A program made the translations under genes and the position numbers. From positions 1-35,409 of the IMG/VR virus record IMGVR_UViG_3300008107_000992: DNA of 35,409 bases. One strand, 5' to 3'. Below are positions 22,526 to 30,800 of this stretch, piece by piece. Numbering within the stretch: the first letter of the stretch is position 1; the number at the start of each line of letters is the position of its first letter. This stretch comes from a virus. The notes beneath the pieces were generated by a model, which was not told the DNA's origin, did no database searches, and saw nothing but the letters and a program-made list of their open reading frames with translations.

Positions 22526-22554
22526 TGTAGTATCTCCAGCAACAGGAGACCGCC

Positions 22555-23379
22555 ATGCCACTCTCGAAGCTCGTATTCCGGCCCGGTATCAACCGCGAAA
22601 CCACCGCCTACGCCAACGAGGGCGGCTGGTGGGACGGTAACCTTGTGCGCTTCCGGGCCGGAAAACCTGAGAGCATCGGCGGATGGTCCAAATACTCTTT
22701 GAACCAGTCGCTCGGAACTGGGCGCTCCCTCATGACATGGACCGCTCTTGACGGGACGGTCTACACGGGCATGGGCACCAATCTGAAGTACTACGCTATC
22801 CGGGGTGGTGGCTTAAACGACATTACGCCGCTTCGTGAGACGACAGTTGCTGGGGCGGTCACCTTTGCCGCGACCAACGGGTCGGCGGTCATCACCGTCT
22901 CCGACACGAACCACGGTGCGTTGCCTAATGACTTCGTAACTTTCTCTGGCGCAGCGTCGCTTGGTGGCGTCATTACCGGGACCATCCTGAACGCCGAGCA
23001 CCAAATCACAACGGTCATCAACGCGAACAGCTACACGATCACTGTGAGCGTCGCGGCCAACGCGTCTGATGTCGGGAACGGTGGGGCCTCGGTCATCGGT
23101 GCTTACCAAATCAACACAGGCCTAAACGTCTCGGTTTTTGGTACGGGCTGGGGGACTGGCGTTTGGTCGCGCGACAGCTGGGGCTCTGGGTCTTCGACGA
23201 CACTTCCGGGGTCGCAGCTGCGCGTCTGGACGCAGGACAACTACGGTGAGGACCTCATCATCTGCGTTAAGGACGGTGGCATTTTCTATTGGGATGAAAG
23301 CGTTGGCTTGGCTACACGCGCCGTCCCCCTATCAAGCCTGCCCGGGCCGTCATGTCATTGCTTTTGGCTGCGACCCTGA
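22555..23379 (+). CDS. Tail protein, N-terminal part (frameshifted gene)
   Basis: MPLSKLVFRPGINRETTAYANEGGWWDGNLVRFRAGKPESIGGW is the familiar start of a large podoviral tail protein of the stabiliser/needle region. Residues continue with beta-rich sequence to LATRAVPLSSLPG, then switch to ten out-of-frame residues (PSCHCFWLRP) before the TGA at 23377-23379. The native continuation is in the +1 frame from about 23342. Together with 23342-24367 it makes one gene of about 600 residues. Preceded by AGGAGA as ribosome binding site. Confidence 0.8.
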   Translation: MPLSKLVFRPGINRETTAYANEGGWWDGNLVRFRAGKPESIGGWSKYSLNQSLGTGRSLMTWTALDGTVYTGMGTNLKYYAIRGGGLNDITPLRETTVAGAVTFAATNGSAVITVSDTNHGALPNDFVTFSGAASLGGVITGTILNAEHQITTVINANSYTITVSVAANASDVGNGGASVIGAYQINTGLNVSVFGTGWGTGVWSRDSWGSGSSTTLPGSQLRVWTQDNYGEDLIICVKDGGIFYWDESVGLATRAVPLSSLPGPSCHCFWLRP

Positions 23380-24367
23380 AAGCTCTCCCGGTGTTCAAGA
23401 CCCCCTTGTCATCCGGTTCTCTGACCAAGAGAACCCAGCGGAGTGGCGGTCTTTGGCTACCAACACGGCGGGAGAGCTGCGGATTGGTACAGGGTCCGCG
23501 ATCATCACAGCCGTTCAAACGAAGCAGCAGATCATTATTTTTACCGAGACGTCAATCCACGCAATGCAGTATATCGGACCTCCGTTTACTTTCGGCGTTG
23601 GAGAGGTGTCCTCGGCTATCTCACTCATGAGCCCCAACGCCGCCGTAGCCGTGGGCGACATCGTCTTCTGGATGGGCAAGAACGAGTTCTATGCCTACGA
23701 CGGTGCCGTGACGCAGATTCCTTGCGACGTTAAGGAGTATGTGTTCAGCGGAATCAATCAGGATCAATCGCTCAAGATTTGCGCCGGGCACAACAGCTCT
23801 TTCTCGGAGGTGTGGTGGTTCTATCCAAGCACAAGCAGCCAAGAAAACGACCTCTATGTCGTTTACAACTACGAGCAGCGTGTTTGGTACTACGGAGCGA
23901 TGCCTAGAACAGCATGGGCCGACCGAAACGTGCTTGGTTTCCCGATTGCAATCTCCCCGGACGGGTATGTCTACTACCAAGAAAGCGGTTTGAACGATAA
24001 CAGCGCGGACCCTCCCGCGGCGCTGGATACGTACATCGAGTCGAGCGTGGTCGATATTGGCGACGGCGACCAGTTCATGTTTGCCACCCGCATCATCCCG
24101 GACCTGACGTTCCGCAACTCGACCAACGGCGCACCGACGGCGACCCTTACGCTCAAGGCTCGAAACTTTCCCGGCGGGACATACTTTGCCACGGACAGCG
24201 ATCCGGTGGTCAAGACCGCTTCGGTTCCGGTCGAGCAGTTTACCGAGCAGGTCTTCGTGCGCCTGCGCGGTCGGTCAATGTCTCTGCGAATCGAGTCGAA
24301 TCAGGTCAACACTGCGTGGCGGCTTGGCGACCCGAGGCTTGATCTCCGCGCTGACGGACGGAGGTAG
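23138..24367 (+). CDS. Tail protein, C-terminal part (frameshifted gene)
   Basis: Authentic coding begins near 23342 with RHVIAFGCDPESSPGVQDPLVIRFSDQENPAEW, then TNTAGELRIGTGSAIITAVQTKQQIIIFTETSIHAMQYIGPPFTFGV, VFWMGKNEFYAYDG and VYNYEQRVWYYGAMPRTAW, blocks I recognise from the same tail protein family. The part from 23138 to 23341 is a shadow of the N-terminal fragment. From memory of family members, a linker of about 17 residues between SLPG and RHVIAFG is missing, which would fit a deletion of 3n+2 bases. Likely the gene product of a tail hub or needle protein. Confidence 0.75.
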   Translation: MVRAGGLAFGRATAGALGLRRHFRGRSCASGRRTTTVRTSSSALRTVAFSIGMKALAWLHAPSPYQACPGRHVIAFGCDPESSPGVQDPLVIRFSDQENPAEWRSLATNTAGELRIGTGSAIITAVQTKQQIIIFTETSIHAMQYIGPPFTFGVGEVSSAISLMSPNAAVAVGDIVFWMGKNEFYAYDGAVTQIPCDVKEYVFSGINQDQSLKICAGHNSSFSEVWWFYPSTSSQENDLYVVYNYEQRVWYYGAMPRTAWADRNVLGFPIAISPDGYVYYQESGLNDNSADPPAALDTYIESSVVDIGDGDQFMFATRIIPDLTFRNSTNGAPTATLTLKARNFPGGTYFATDSDPVVKTASVPVEQFTEQVFVRLRGRSMSLRIESNQVNTAWRLGDPRLDLRADGRR

Positions 24368-24369
24368 TC

Positions 24370-24666
24370 GTGGCTACAAACGTCCCGGCCCCATTCTTCC
24401 CGACGCCCCCAGAAAACTACAACCGCCAGTACATGGCGCAGCTTGTCCGGGCTTTCTCGGTTTTTGTCCAGCAGGTCAACAACCCCGGGGATGCCGTCTA
24501 CACAAACCTGCAGCTAACAAACCTTCCGACCAATGATTACGGCCTACAGACTGGAGCCTTGTTCCAGCAGGACGGTTTTGTTAAGATCACGCAAGCAAAC
24601 ACGCCGCATGTGGCGGGGGTATCTGGAACCTCGGCTCTCGGCATAGTCACGGTGGTAATCACATGA
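24370..24666 (+). CDS. Small virion-type protein (98 aa)
   Basis: Starts with GTG at 24370 (MATNVPAPFFPTPPENYNRQYMAQLVRAFSVFVQQVNNPGD), a start common in small phage tail/internal genes. Continues with ALFQQDGFVKITQANTPHVAGVSGTSALGIVTVVIT. Recognised from related podoviruses as a conserved hypothetical next to the tail protein. Stop overlaps the next ATG (ATGA at 24663-24666). Confidence 0.75.
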   Translation: MATNVPAPFFPTPPENYNRQYMAQLVRAFSVFVQQVNNPGDAVYTNLQLTNLPTNDYGLQTGALFQQDGFVKITQANTPHVAGVSGTSALGIVTVVIT

Positions 24667-25400
24667 GCCTCCTCTCTACAATCGGAAGCCTCGTTGGCCT
24701 CGTTGCGGGCGGTCCTGCCGGGGCGGCCCTTGGCTCTGGCCTTGGTACCCTGTTCGGTGGCGGCAGCATCTCCGACGCCTTTAAGACAGGCATAGGGTCT
24801 CTCGTCACGGGCGGTCTTGGCGGGAAGGCTGGGCTTGTGGCCGATATGCTGGGCGGGGGCGCGTCTTCGCAAGCGGCAGGGTCGGCGGTGTTTGACGCCT
24901 TCAGTGGCGGCGGGAAGGGCGGGAACCCGCTGGGAAGCCTGCTCGGCTTTGGCGGGCAGCCTTCGGCAGCCGCGGCGGCGACCGGAGCCAAGAAGACGCA
25001 AGGCCTCGGTGGCCTGCTTCAGGCCTTTGACAACCCGCTCATGCTTGCCGCAATCTTGAAAGCGACCGAGCCCAAGAACGTGACCATCACCACCCCCGAA
25101 CAGCAACGCCAGCTTGAGACGGGCGAGCGGCTCCCGGACTATCGTGGAACCCCGGCCTTTGACTACCGCTACGGCTCCAACTTCGCCAAGGGTGGCATGG
25201 TCGAGGGCCCCGGAAATGGAACCAGCGATTCGGTTCGCGCCCGCATCTATCAGGGCGGTCGCCCCGTCCAAGAAGCGCGGCTCTCGGACGGTGAGTTCGT
25301 CATGACCAACCGCGCCGTCCGCGGCGCTGGCGGTGGTGACCGCGCCAAGGGCGCGGCAGAGATGTACCGTATGATGCAGCGCTTTGAGCGGAGGGCATAA
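24663..25400 (+). CDS. Internal virion / ejection-type protein, Gly/Ala-rich (245 aa)
   Basis: A hydrophobic Gly/Ala-rich N-terminal half (LLSTIGSLVGLVAGGPAGAALGSGLGTLFGGG, about residues 3-34) that may insert into the host membrane, followed by the EGPGNGTSDSVRARIYQGGR and ARLSDGEFVMTNRAVRGAGGG segments known from phage internal virion and tape-like proteins. C-terminus is charged helix. It starts the ejection-protein block. The membrane-inserting role is inference. ATGA overlap before and TAATG overlap after. Confidence 0.75.
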   Translation: MSLLSTIGSLVGLVAGGPAGAALGSGLGTLFGGGSISDAFKTGIGSLVTGGLGGKAGLVADMLGGGASSQAAGSAVFDAFSGGGKGGNPLGSLLGFGGQPSAAAAATGAKKTQGLGGLLQAFDNPLMLAAILKATEPKNVTITTPEQQRQLETGERLPDYRGTPAFDYRYGSNFAKGGMVEGPGNGTSDSVRARIYQGGRPVQEARLSDGEFVMTNRAVRGAGGGDRAKGAAEMYRMMQRFERRA

Positions 25401-26476
25401 TGGCCGATCAAACAGTCCGCCAAGAGAGCATCTCTCTTCTTCCTGAGTATCAGGAACGGTTTCTAAAAGACCTTCTTGCCAACATCTACAGCGTGGACCC
25501 AACCACCGGGCAGCCGTCAGGCATTGCCGCGGTCTCGCCTCTTTACGGCAAGCCTGTCACGGACGCGCAGGGAAACCCCCTCTACGAGCTCAACGCTGAC
25601 GGTAGCCCGCGCCTCGACATTCGCGGGCAGCCGATCCAGAAGGTCGAGGGCGGCGTTCCTCGCCCCGAGATCATGCCGTTCACGCCGTCTCAGGAACGCG
25701 CGGCAAGGATGGCCACGGAGGGCATCGGTGCTTACGCCCCCTACCTGCAGTCTGGCACTCAGACCATGCAGCAGGGTGTCGCTGCGCTGGGCGGGACCAC
25801 GGGTGCCTACGACCCGCAGTCCTACAAGAACTACTACGACCCCTTCGTCGAGCAGGTTATCGGCTCGGCTGAGCGCGACATCATGCGGCAGTCTGACATC
25901 GAGCGTGACCGCCTCGGCGCTCAGGCCGTGCAGTCGGGGGCCTTTGGAGGTTCTCGTCAGGCGGTGGCCGAACAGGAGTTGCAGCGCAACACCGCCGACC
26001 AGATGGCGCGCACTGGCGCGCAGCTTCGCTCTGCCGCCTACACAGGGGCACAGCAGCAAGCGCAAAGCGTGTTTGAGAACCAGATGCAGCGTGGCCAGAA
26101 CGCCGCCTCGATCTTCCAGAACTTGGGGACAGCGCAGGCGGCACTGGGCGAAGCCGCGCAGGGTCTTGGGCAGCGAGACGTCAACGCCCTGTTCAACATG
26201 GGCGCACTCGAGCAGGGGCAGCGCCAGTCGGAGTACGACGTGCAGCGGGCCGGGGCCATCGAGTCGGCCTACGAACCGTTCCAGCGTTTCTCCTTCATGT
26301 CCGACATCTTCCGTGGCGTTCCGTCGTCGGCGTCAACGCTGGCTGTCACCAGCGCCCCGACGCCCAGCCCGGTGTCCTCGATCCTCGGAACTGGGATGTC
26401 GCTCGGCGCATATGGGCAAAAGTATGGCGGCGGCCAAGGGATTCTCGGTTCTCTCCTGAACCCAAGCGGAGCTTAA
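25400..26476 (+). CDS. Internal virion / ejection protein (358 aa)
   Basis: Helical, Gln/Ala-rich protein. Segments EYQERFLKDLLANIYSVDPTTG, AARMATEGIGAYAPYLQSGTQ, YYDPFVEQVIGSAERDIMRQS, then DRLGAQAVQSGAFGGSRQAVAEQELQRN and many glutamine-rich helices, ending GILGSLLNPSGA. This is a recognised class of podoviral internal virion proteins, thought to form part of the channel used to eject DNA. It shares its start with the stop of the upstream gene (TAATG at 25398-25402). Confidence 0.8.
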   Translation: MADQTVRQESISLLPEYQERFLKDLLANIYSVDPTTGQPSGIAAVSPLYGKPVTDAQGNPLYELNADGSPRLDIRGQPIQKVEGGVPRPEIMPFTPSQERAARMATEGIGAYAPYLQSGTQTMQQGVAALGGTTGAYDPQSYKNYYDPFVEQVIGSAERDIMRQSDIERDRLGAQAVQSGAFGGSRQAVAEQELQRNTADQMARTGAQLRSAAYTGAQQQAQSVFENQMQRGQNAASIFQNLGTAQAALGEAAQGLGQRDVNALFNMGALEQGQRQSEYDVQRAGAIESAYEPFQRFSFMSDIFRGVPSSASTLAVTSAPTPSPVSSILGTGMSLGAYGQKYGGGQGILGSLLNPSGA

Positions 26477-26477
26477 C

Positions 26478-27857
26478 ATGTCAGGTGTCTACAACCGCAA
26501 GCTCTTCCGTCAAAGCGGCGCTCGCGACGAACTCCGCAAGATGGGCGGGATCATGTCCAGCTCCGAGGAGCTGATGCGCGCGGCACTGATGACCGGGATG
26601 CAAGCTCCGGGGCCCTCGGACCTTGGGCCTATGGCCATGCCGCAGCAGCCTGTGATTGGCATGCCCGCTCCGCCCGTTATGCAGCCGCAGCAGCCGATGG
26701 TGGAGCCGCAGCAACCCATGGACATGGGGATGCAGCAGCCGATGGATTCCGGATATGGAATGCAGCCGTCGCAGCCCATGATGCAGCAGCAACCGATCCA
26801 GCCGCCAATTGCTGAGCCTGCCTACATGCCGCCGCAGATGCCGCAATCTTTGCAGATGCCGCAGGCGCAGCCCCCGGGGTTTTTCCTCGGCGGCCTGATC
26901 AACCTCGCCCCGACGATGGGTTCCGCAGAGGCCTCTGAAGACCCGGCCGCTCCTCCCGCTCCGGCAGCCCGGCCGAACCCTGCTCGCGCCATAGGCATCG
27001 GGCCTTCGACCGTCCGGTCGGCTGAGCCTGTCGATATCGGGGCGACCGCTGGTACTGTCGTTGTGCCGCCAAAGGTGAATGCGATTGGCGTGGACGCATT
27101 TGTGGAGCGGATCGGAGCGAAACTCGATACGGCCTCCCCGGAGGAAGTGGGCGACGACATCGTGAAAACCGCGGTCGAAGAACCCACGGGTGACCTGCGG
27201 TTCGACCTCGCCAAGACCCTAGAAGAGATGACGGGCGATCTGTCGGCCTACGAGAAAGACATCGACACCCTGAACCGCGGCATCATTGGTGCGGCGATTG
27301 CGGCCGGAACCTCCGCACGTGCCACGGAGAATATCGCCAAGGGTATGTTGGTCGGTATGGAAAGCGTCAAGGCGACAGAAGAGCGCCGGGCAGCCGATGC
27401 TCAGGCCTTGCAGCTCAAGGCGCTGGAGGTTCGTGCTGCGGAGCAGGCTGCCAGAGAAGCTGAGATCAAGGCCGAGGAGAAAGCTAAGACCGAGGCCAAA
27501 GCTAAGCTGGCAGAGGATGTTCGAAGCGCGTATTCGAGAGCGCGGGATTCCATCATTGAGTCCGGCATCAACAACGTCGGCAAGCTCCCGGACGGCATGA
27601 CCCTGACGGAGTACGCCGAGTCGTTTGGTCGTTCTCAGGCTGAAGCCACGTATGGCAAGGAAGCCGTTGACGCCATCCTCGGGACCCCCGCCGCCCCTCA
27701 AAGCACTCTTAGTGCCGAGGACAAAGCCGAGCTCTTGAACGAGGCCAAGGTTAAAATCGGAAAGAACCCCGCCCTGAGAACTGCGGTCAGGGACAGGCTT
27801 TCCAAGGATTTCGGCATCACGCCGGAAGAACTTGATGCGGTTCTGGGGGGCTCTTGA
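26478..27857 (+). CDS. Internal virion protein with Met/Gln/Pro-rich region (459 aa)
   Basis: N-terminal MSGVYNRKLFRQSGARDELRKMGGIMSSSEELMRAALM, a low-complexity Met/Gln/Pro stretch (about residues 40-135, PMAMPQQPVIGMPAPPVMQPQQP onward), then a conserved-looking domain FVERIGAKLDTASPEEVGDDIVKTAVEEPTGDL and a helical coiled-coil part (RRAADAQALQLKALEVRAAEQAAREAEIKAEEKAKTE). The make-up resembles other podoviral internal virion proteins. It lies between two ejection proteins and ends by overlapping the next gene's start. Exact role not visible. Confidence 0.75.
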   Translation: MSGVYNRKLFRQSGARDELRKMGGIMSSSEELMRAALMTGMQAPGPSDLGPMAMPQQPVIGMPAPPVMQPQQPMVEPQQPMDMGMQQPMDSGYGMQPSQPMMQQQPIQPPIAEPAYMPPQMPQSLQMPQAQPPGFFLGGLINLAPTMGSAEASEDPAAPPAPAARPNPARAIGIGPSTVRSAEPVDIGATAGTVVVPPKVNAIGVDAFVERIGAKLDTASPEEVGDDIVKTAVEEPTGDLRFDLAKTLEEMTGDLSAYEKDIDTLNRGIIGAAIAAGTSARATENIAKGMLVGMESVKATEERRAADAQALQLKALEVRAAEQAAREAEIKAEEKAKTEAKAKLAEDVRSAYSRARDSIIESGINNVGKLPDGMTLTEYAESFGRSQAEATYGKEAVDAILGTPAAPQSTLSAEDKAELLNEAKVKIGKNPALRTAVRDRLSKDFGITPEELDAVLGGS

Positions 27858-30800
27858 TGGGGAAGTTCAGCGGCGTTTTTGACGACCTCGAACCCGATAG
27901 CAGCAAGCAGTTCTATGACGACACCGCCCTCGGCGAGATCGGAGAAGGTATTGTCTCCGGCGCTATCGGCATCGGTGAGGGTGTGCTTGGCCTCGGGGCC
28001 ATGGCCGTCGACGTTGTTGCTGACACCAACTACGGGGATCAAGTCACGCAGAGGGCAGAAGCTTTGCGCGACGCCCTCGGCGTTGACCCGGAAGGTTTCC
28101 TTGGCAAGGGTGCCGAGATCGTTACCCAGTTCGTGGTCCCCGGCCTCGGGGCTGCCGCGAAGGTGAACAGCCTTGCCAAGGCCGCTCGCGCTGCCAAGGC
28201 CGCCAAGGCTGGACCGTGGGCCAAGGCCCCCGGGCCTATGACCAAGGCCGAACGGTTCTCTCTGGCTGCCAAAGAGCTTGCCGCCGCAGGGGCTGTTGAC
28301 GCGGTGGTGTCGACAGACAACACCACCACCCTTGGCGACTGGGTCGAAGCCGGGCCTACGCAGACCGAGGACTTGATCGGTCTGAGCGGCCGCGAGAAGG
28401 CCTTGGCCCGACTGGGCAACCGCCTCAAGATGGGCGTCGAATCCACGGCCCTTGGTGGTCTGGTCCAAGGCGCGCTGGTCGGCGGCGGTCGGACCTTGGG
28501 CCAAACCCGGGTAGCCAAGAACATTGCCGGAGCCGCGAACCGCAAGATCGACGAGATCGGGCAAGGCATCGACAACCTGCTGATCCGCAGGATGACAGCA
28601 CGTCCCGGCAGCGCTGAAGAGCCGGGGGCTTTCATGGGCAGGGTGGCGGACTTCTTGGCCGCCTCTCGGTACCGTGGCTTTCTTCCCGAGCAGGTTGCAA
28701 CGCGTCGCCTTCTTATGGATGGGAAGGTGCAGTCGCAGATCAAACGCGCCAACCTGCTGCTGGGGAAGCTCGACACCGAAATTGACAAGTCCATCAAGGC
28801 TTTTCCCACAGGTCCGGGTGGAAACCTTGACCGCGTAGGTATTATGAACCGGATCGAGTCGTACCTGACAGAGTCTGATCGCGTCGTTAAAGCGCGCGTC
28901 CTCAAGGAGCTCCCAAAGAACATCCGGCAGAACGCAATCCGCATGCGGAAGCATGTCGACGAGCTGTCGCAAGGTGTCCTCAACAGCAACTTCTTGAAAC
29001 AGAACAACCTCGTCACGCGTGACGGGCAGAACCTGAACGACCTCATCGAGCAGAACCTCAACAGCTACCTGCGCCGTCGGTACCGGGTCTTCGAGGACGC
29101 GAAGTATACGCCCACGCAGGATTCGATCAAGGTTGCCAACGACTTCTTCCGCTCCAACCGGAAGGCTGTCGAGCGCGAGCTGACAACGCTGGCTCGGAAG
29201 ACCCCGCAGGACGTCACGGATGACTTCCTGCTCCGGAACGGCTTGAACCGCGTCGGAACGGGCACCGACATGCGGATTGAGCTTGGGGCAAAAGTCACCG
29301 ACGAAACGGTCGACCTCGCTCGCGACGCCTTCTTGAGCCGCTATAGTATCAAAAACCGGGGGAAGATGTTGGGCGGCCGGGTAGCTCGTGACCGTCTTGA
29401 TACCGGAATGTTTGCGACTCGCGAGGCTGTGCCAAAGCCGCTGCGCCAACTGCTTGGCGAGGTAGACGACCCAAGGGAAGCGTACCTCGGCACCATCGCA
29501 GACCTCGCGCAGTTCAACGCTATCGACGACTACTTCGGCACCATTACAAAACTTTCCGAGAGCAACTCAGGAATCGGCAAGCTCTTTGTGAACGGGAATA
29601 ATCTCACCCCGGACCAAGCCAAAGGCCTCCAAGAGCGCGGGTTTGTCAAGCTCGGCGGCGACGACGGAAAGAGCAGCATGGTCGGCGCGGTCGGGGTAGT
29701 TCCCGACGATATCGACAAGATGGTTGGACGGGCGGGATGGGGCAGCCTTGACGGGTACTATGTCCCAGCTCCTATCTACAACAACCTTACAAATGCTGTG
29801 CTTGCAGAAGACAGCATCGGTGCCGCGATCACCAATGCCACCATTGGAACTTTTCTAAAGGCCAAGGGCATCTCTCAGTATACTACCGTCGTCCTGTCCC
29901 CCATCACACAGGTCAAGAACTTCACCACTGCTTTGGCCTTTGCCATGGCGAACGGCAACATTCCAATTATTGGCCGAGGCGGGAGCTTAATCGACTCCGC
30001 GCAGGCCATTTTCGCGAACGTCAGGAACAAGGGTGCTGACGGGATTCTCAAGGACCTCCTAGACGCCCAGCGTCGGGGGGTGGTTGGGACAAACGCGAAG
30101 CTGCGCGAAATCCAAGACCAGCTCAACAAGGGGCTCGGTCTTACGGCCCGCGAACCTCAGAACTTTGCGGAAGCCGTGGCCGGGAAAACCGGGGCGGTTG
30201 GCACCATGGTTGTCGGGGGACTCGGAAAGGTGACAAAGCCTTTCGAGGTTTTTTACCAAGCCGGGGACGACTTCTGGAAGTACTTCAACTACAACGCCGA
30301 GCAGGCGCAAATTCGCCACGCCCTGCGCGGTGCGGACGATGCGACGAAGATCAAGTATCTCACGCGGAACGGGACTGATGTGAGCCCTGAAGTTGCCGAG
30401 GCTATCCGCAAGGGCGACGTAGACATCGACGATCTGATTAAGGATCGAGCTGCACAGATCGTTCGGGACACTGTTCCAAACTACAGTAAGGGTGCTTCTG
30501 ATCTGGTCCGGTTTGGCCGCAAGCTCCCTGTTGGTAACTTCATCACCTTCCCGGCGGAGATGTTCCGGACAGGCTTTAACATCGTGAAGCAGGGTCTGGA
30601 CGACATGGCATCAGAGGTTCCGGGAGTTCAGGCTCGGGGGCAGCAGAGACTTCTTGGCTTCGGCTTCACGACGGCCGTCGTACCCGCGGCCATTTCCGAG
30701 ACAGCTCACCAGATTTCTGGCGTGTCCCGCGAGGAGATGGACGCCTACCAGCGTTCCTTCGCCGCGCCTTGGGAGAAGGGCTCTATCCTTGTCCCGGTCG

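Noticed and set aside
22533-22549. TCTCC/GGAGA hairpin that would hide the ribosome binding site of the tail protein
   Set aside because: Five-base stem with a seven-base loop is expected by chance near any GGAGA site.
27698-29449. 583-residue minus-strand open frame opposite the internal virion genes
   Set aside because: Antisense to strongly recognised ejection proteins; GC-rich codon bias leaves such frames open. No motif.
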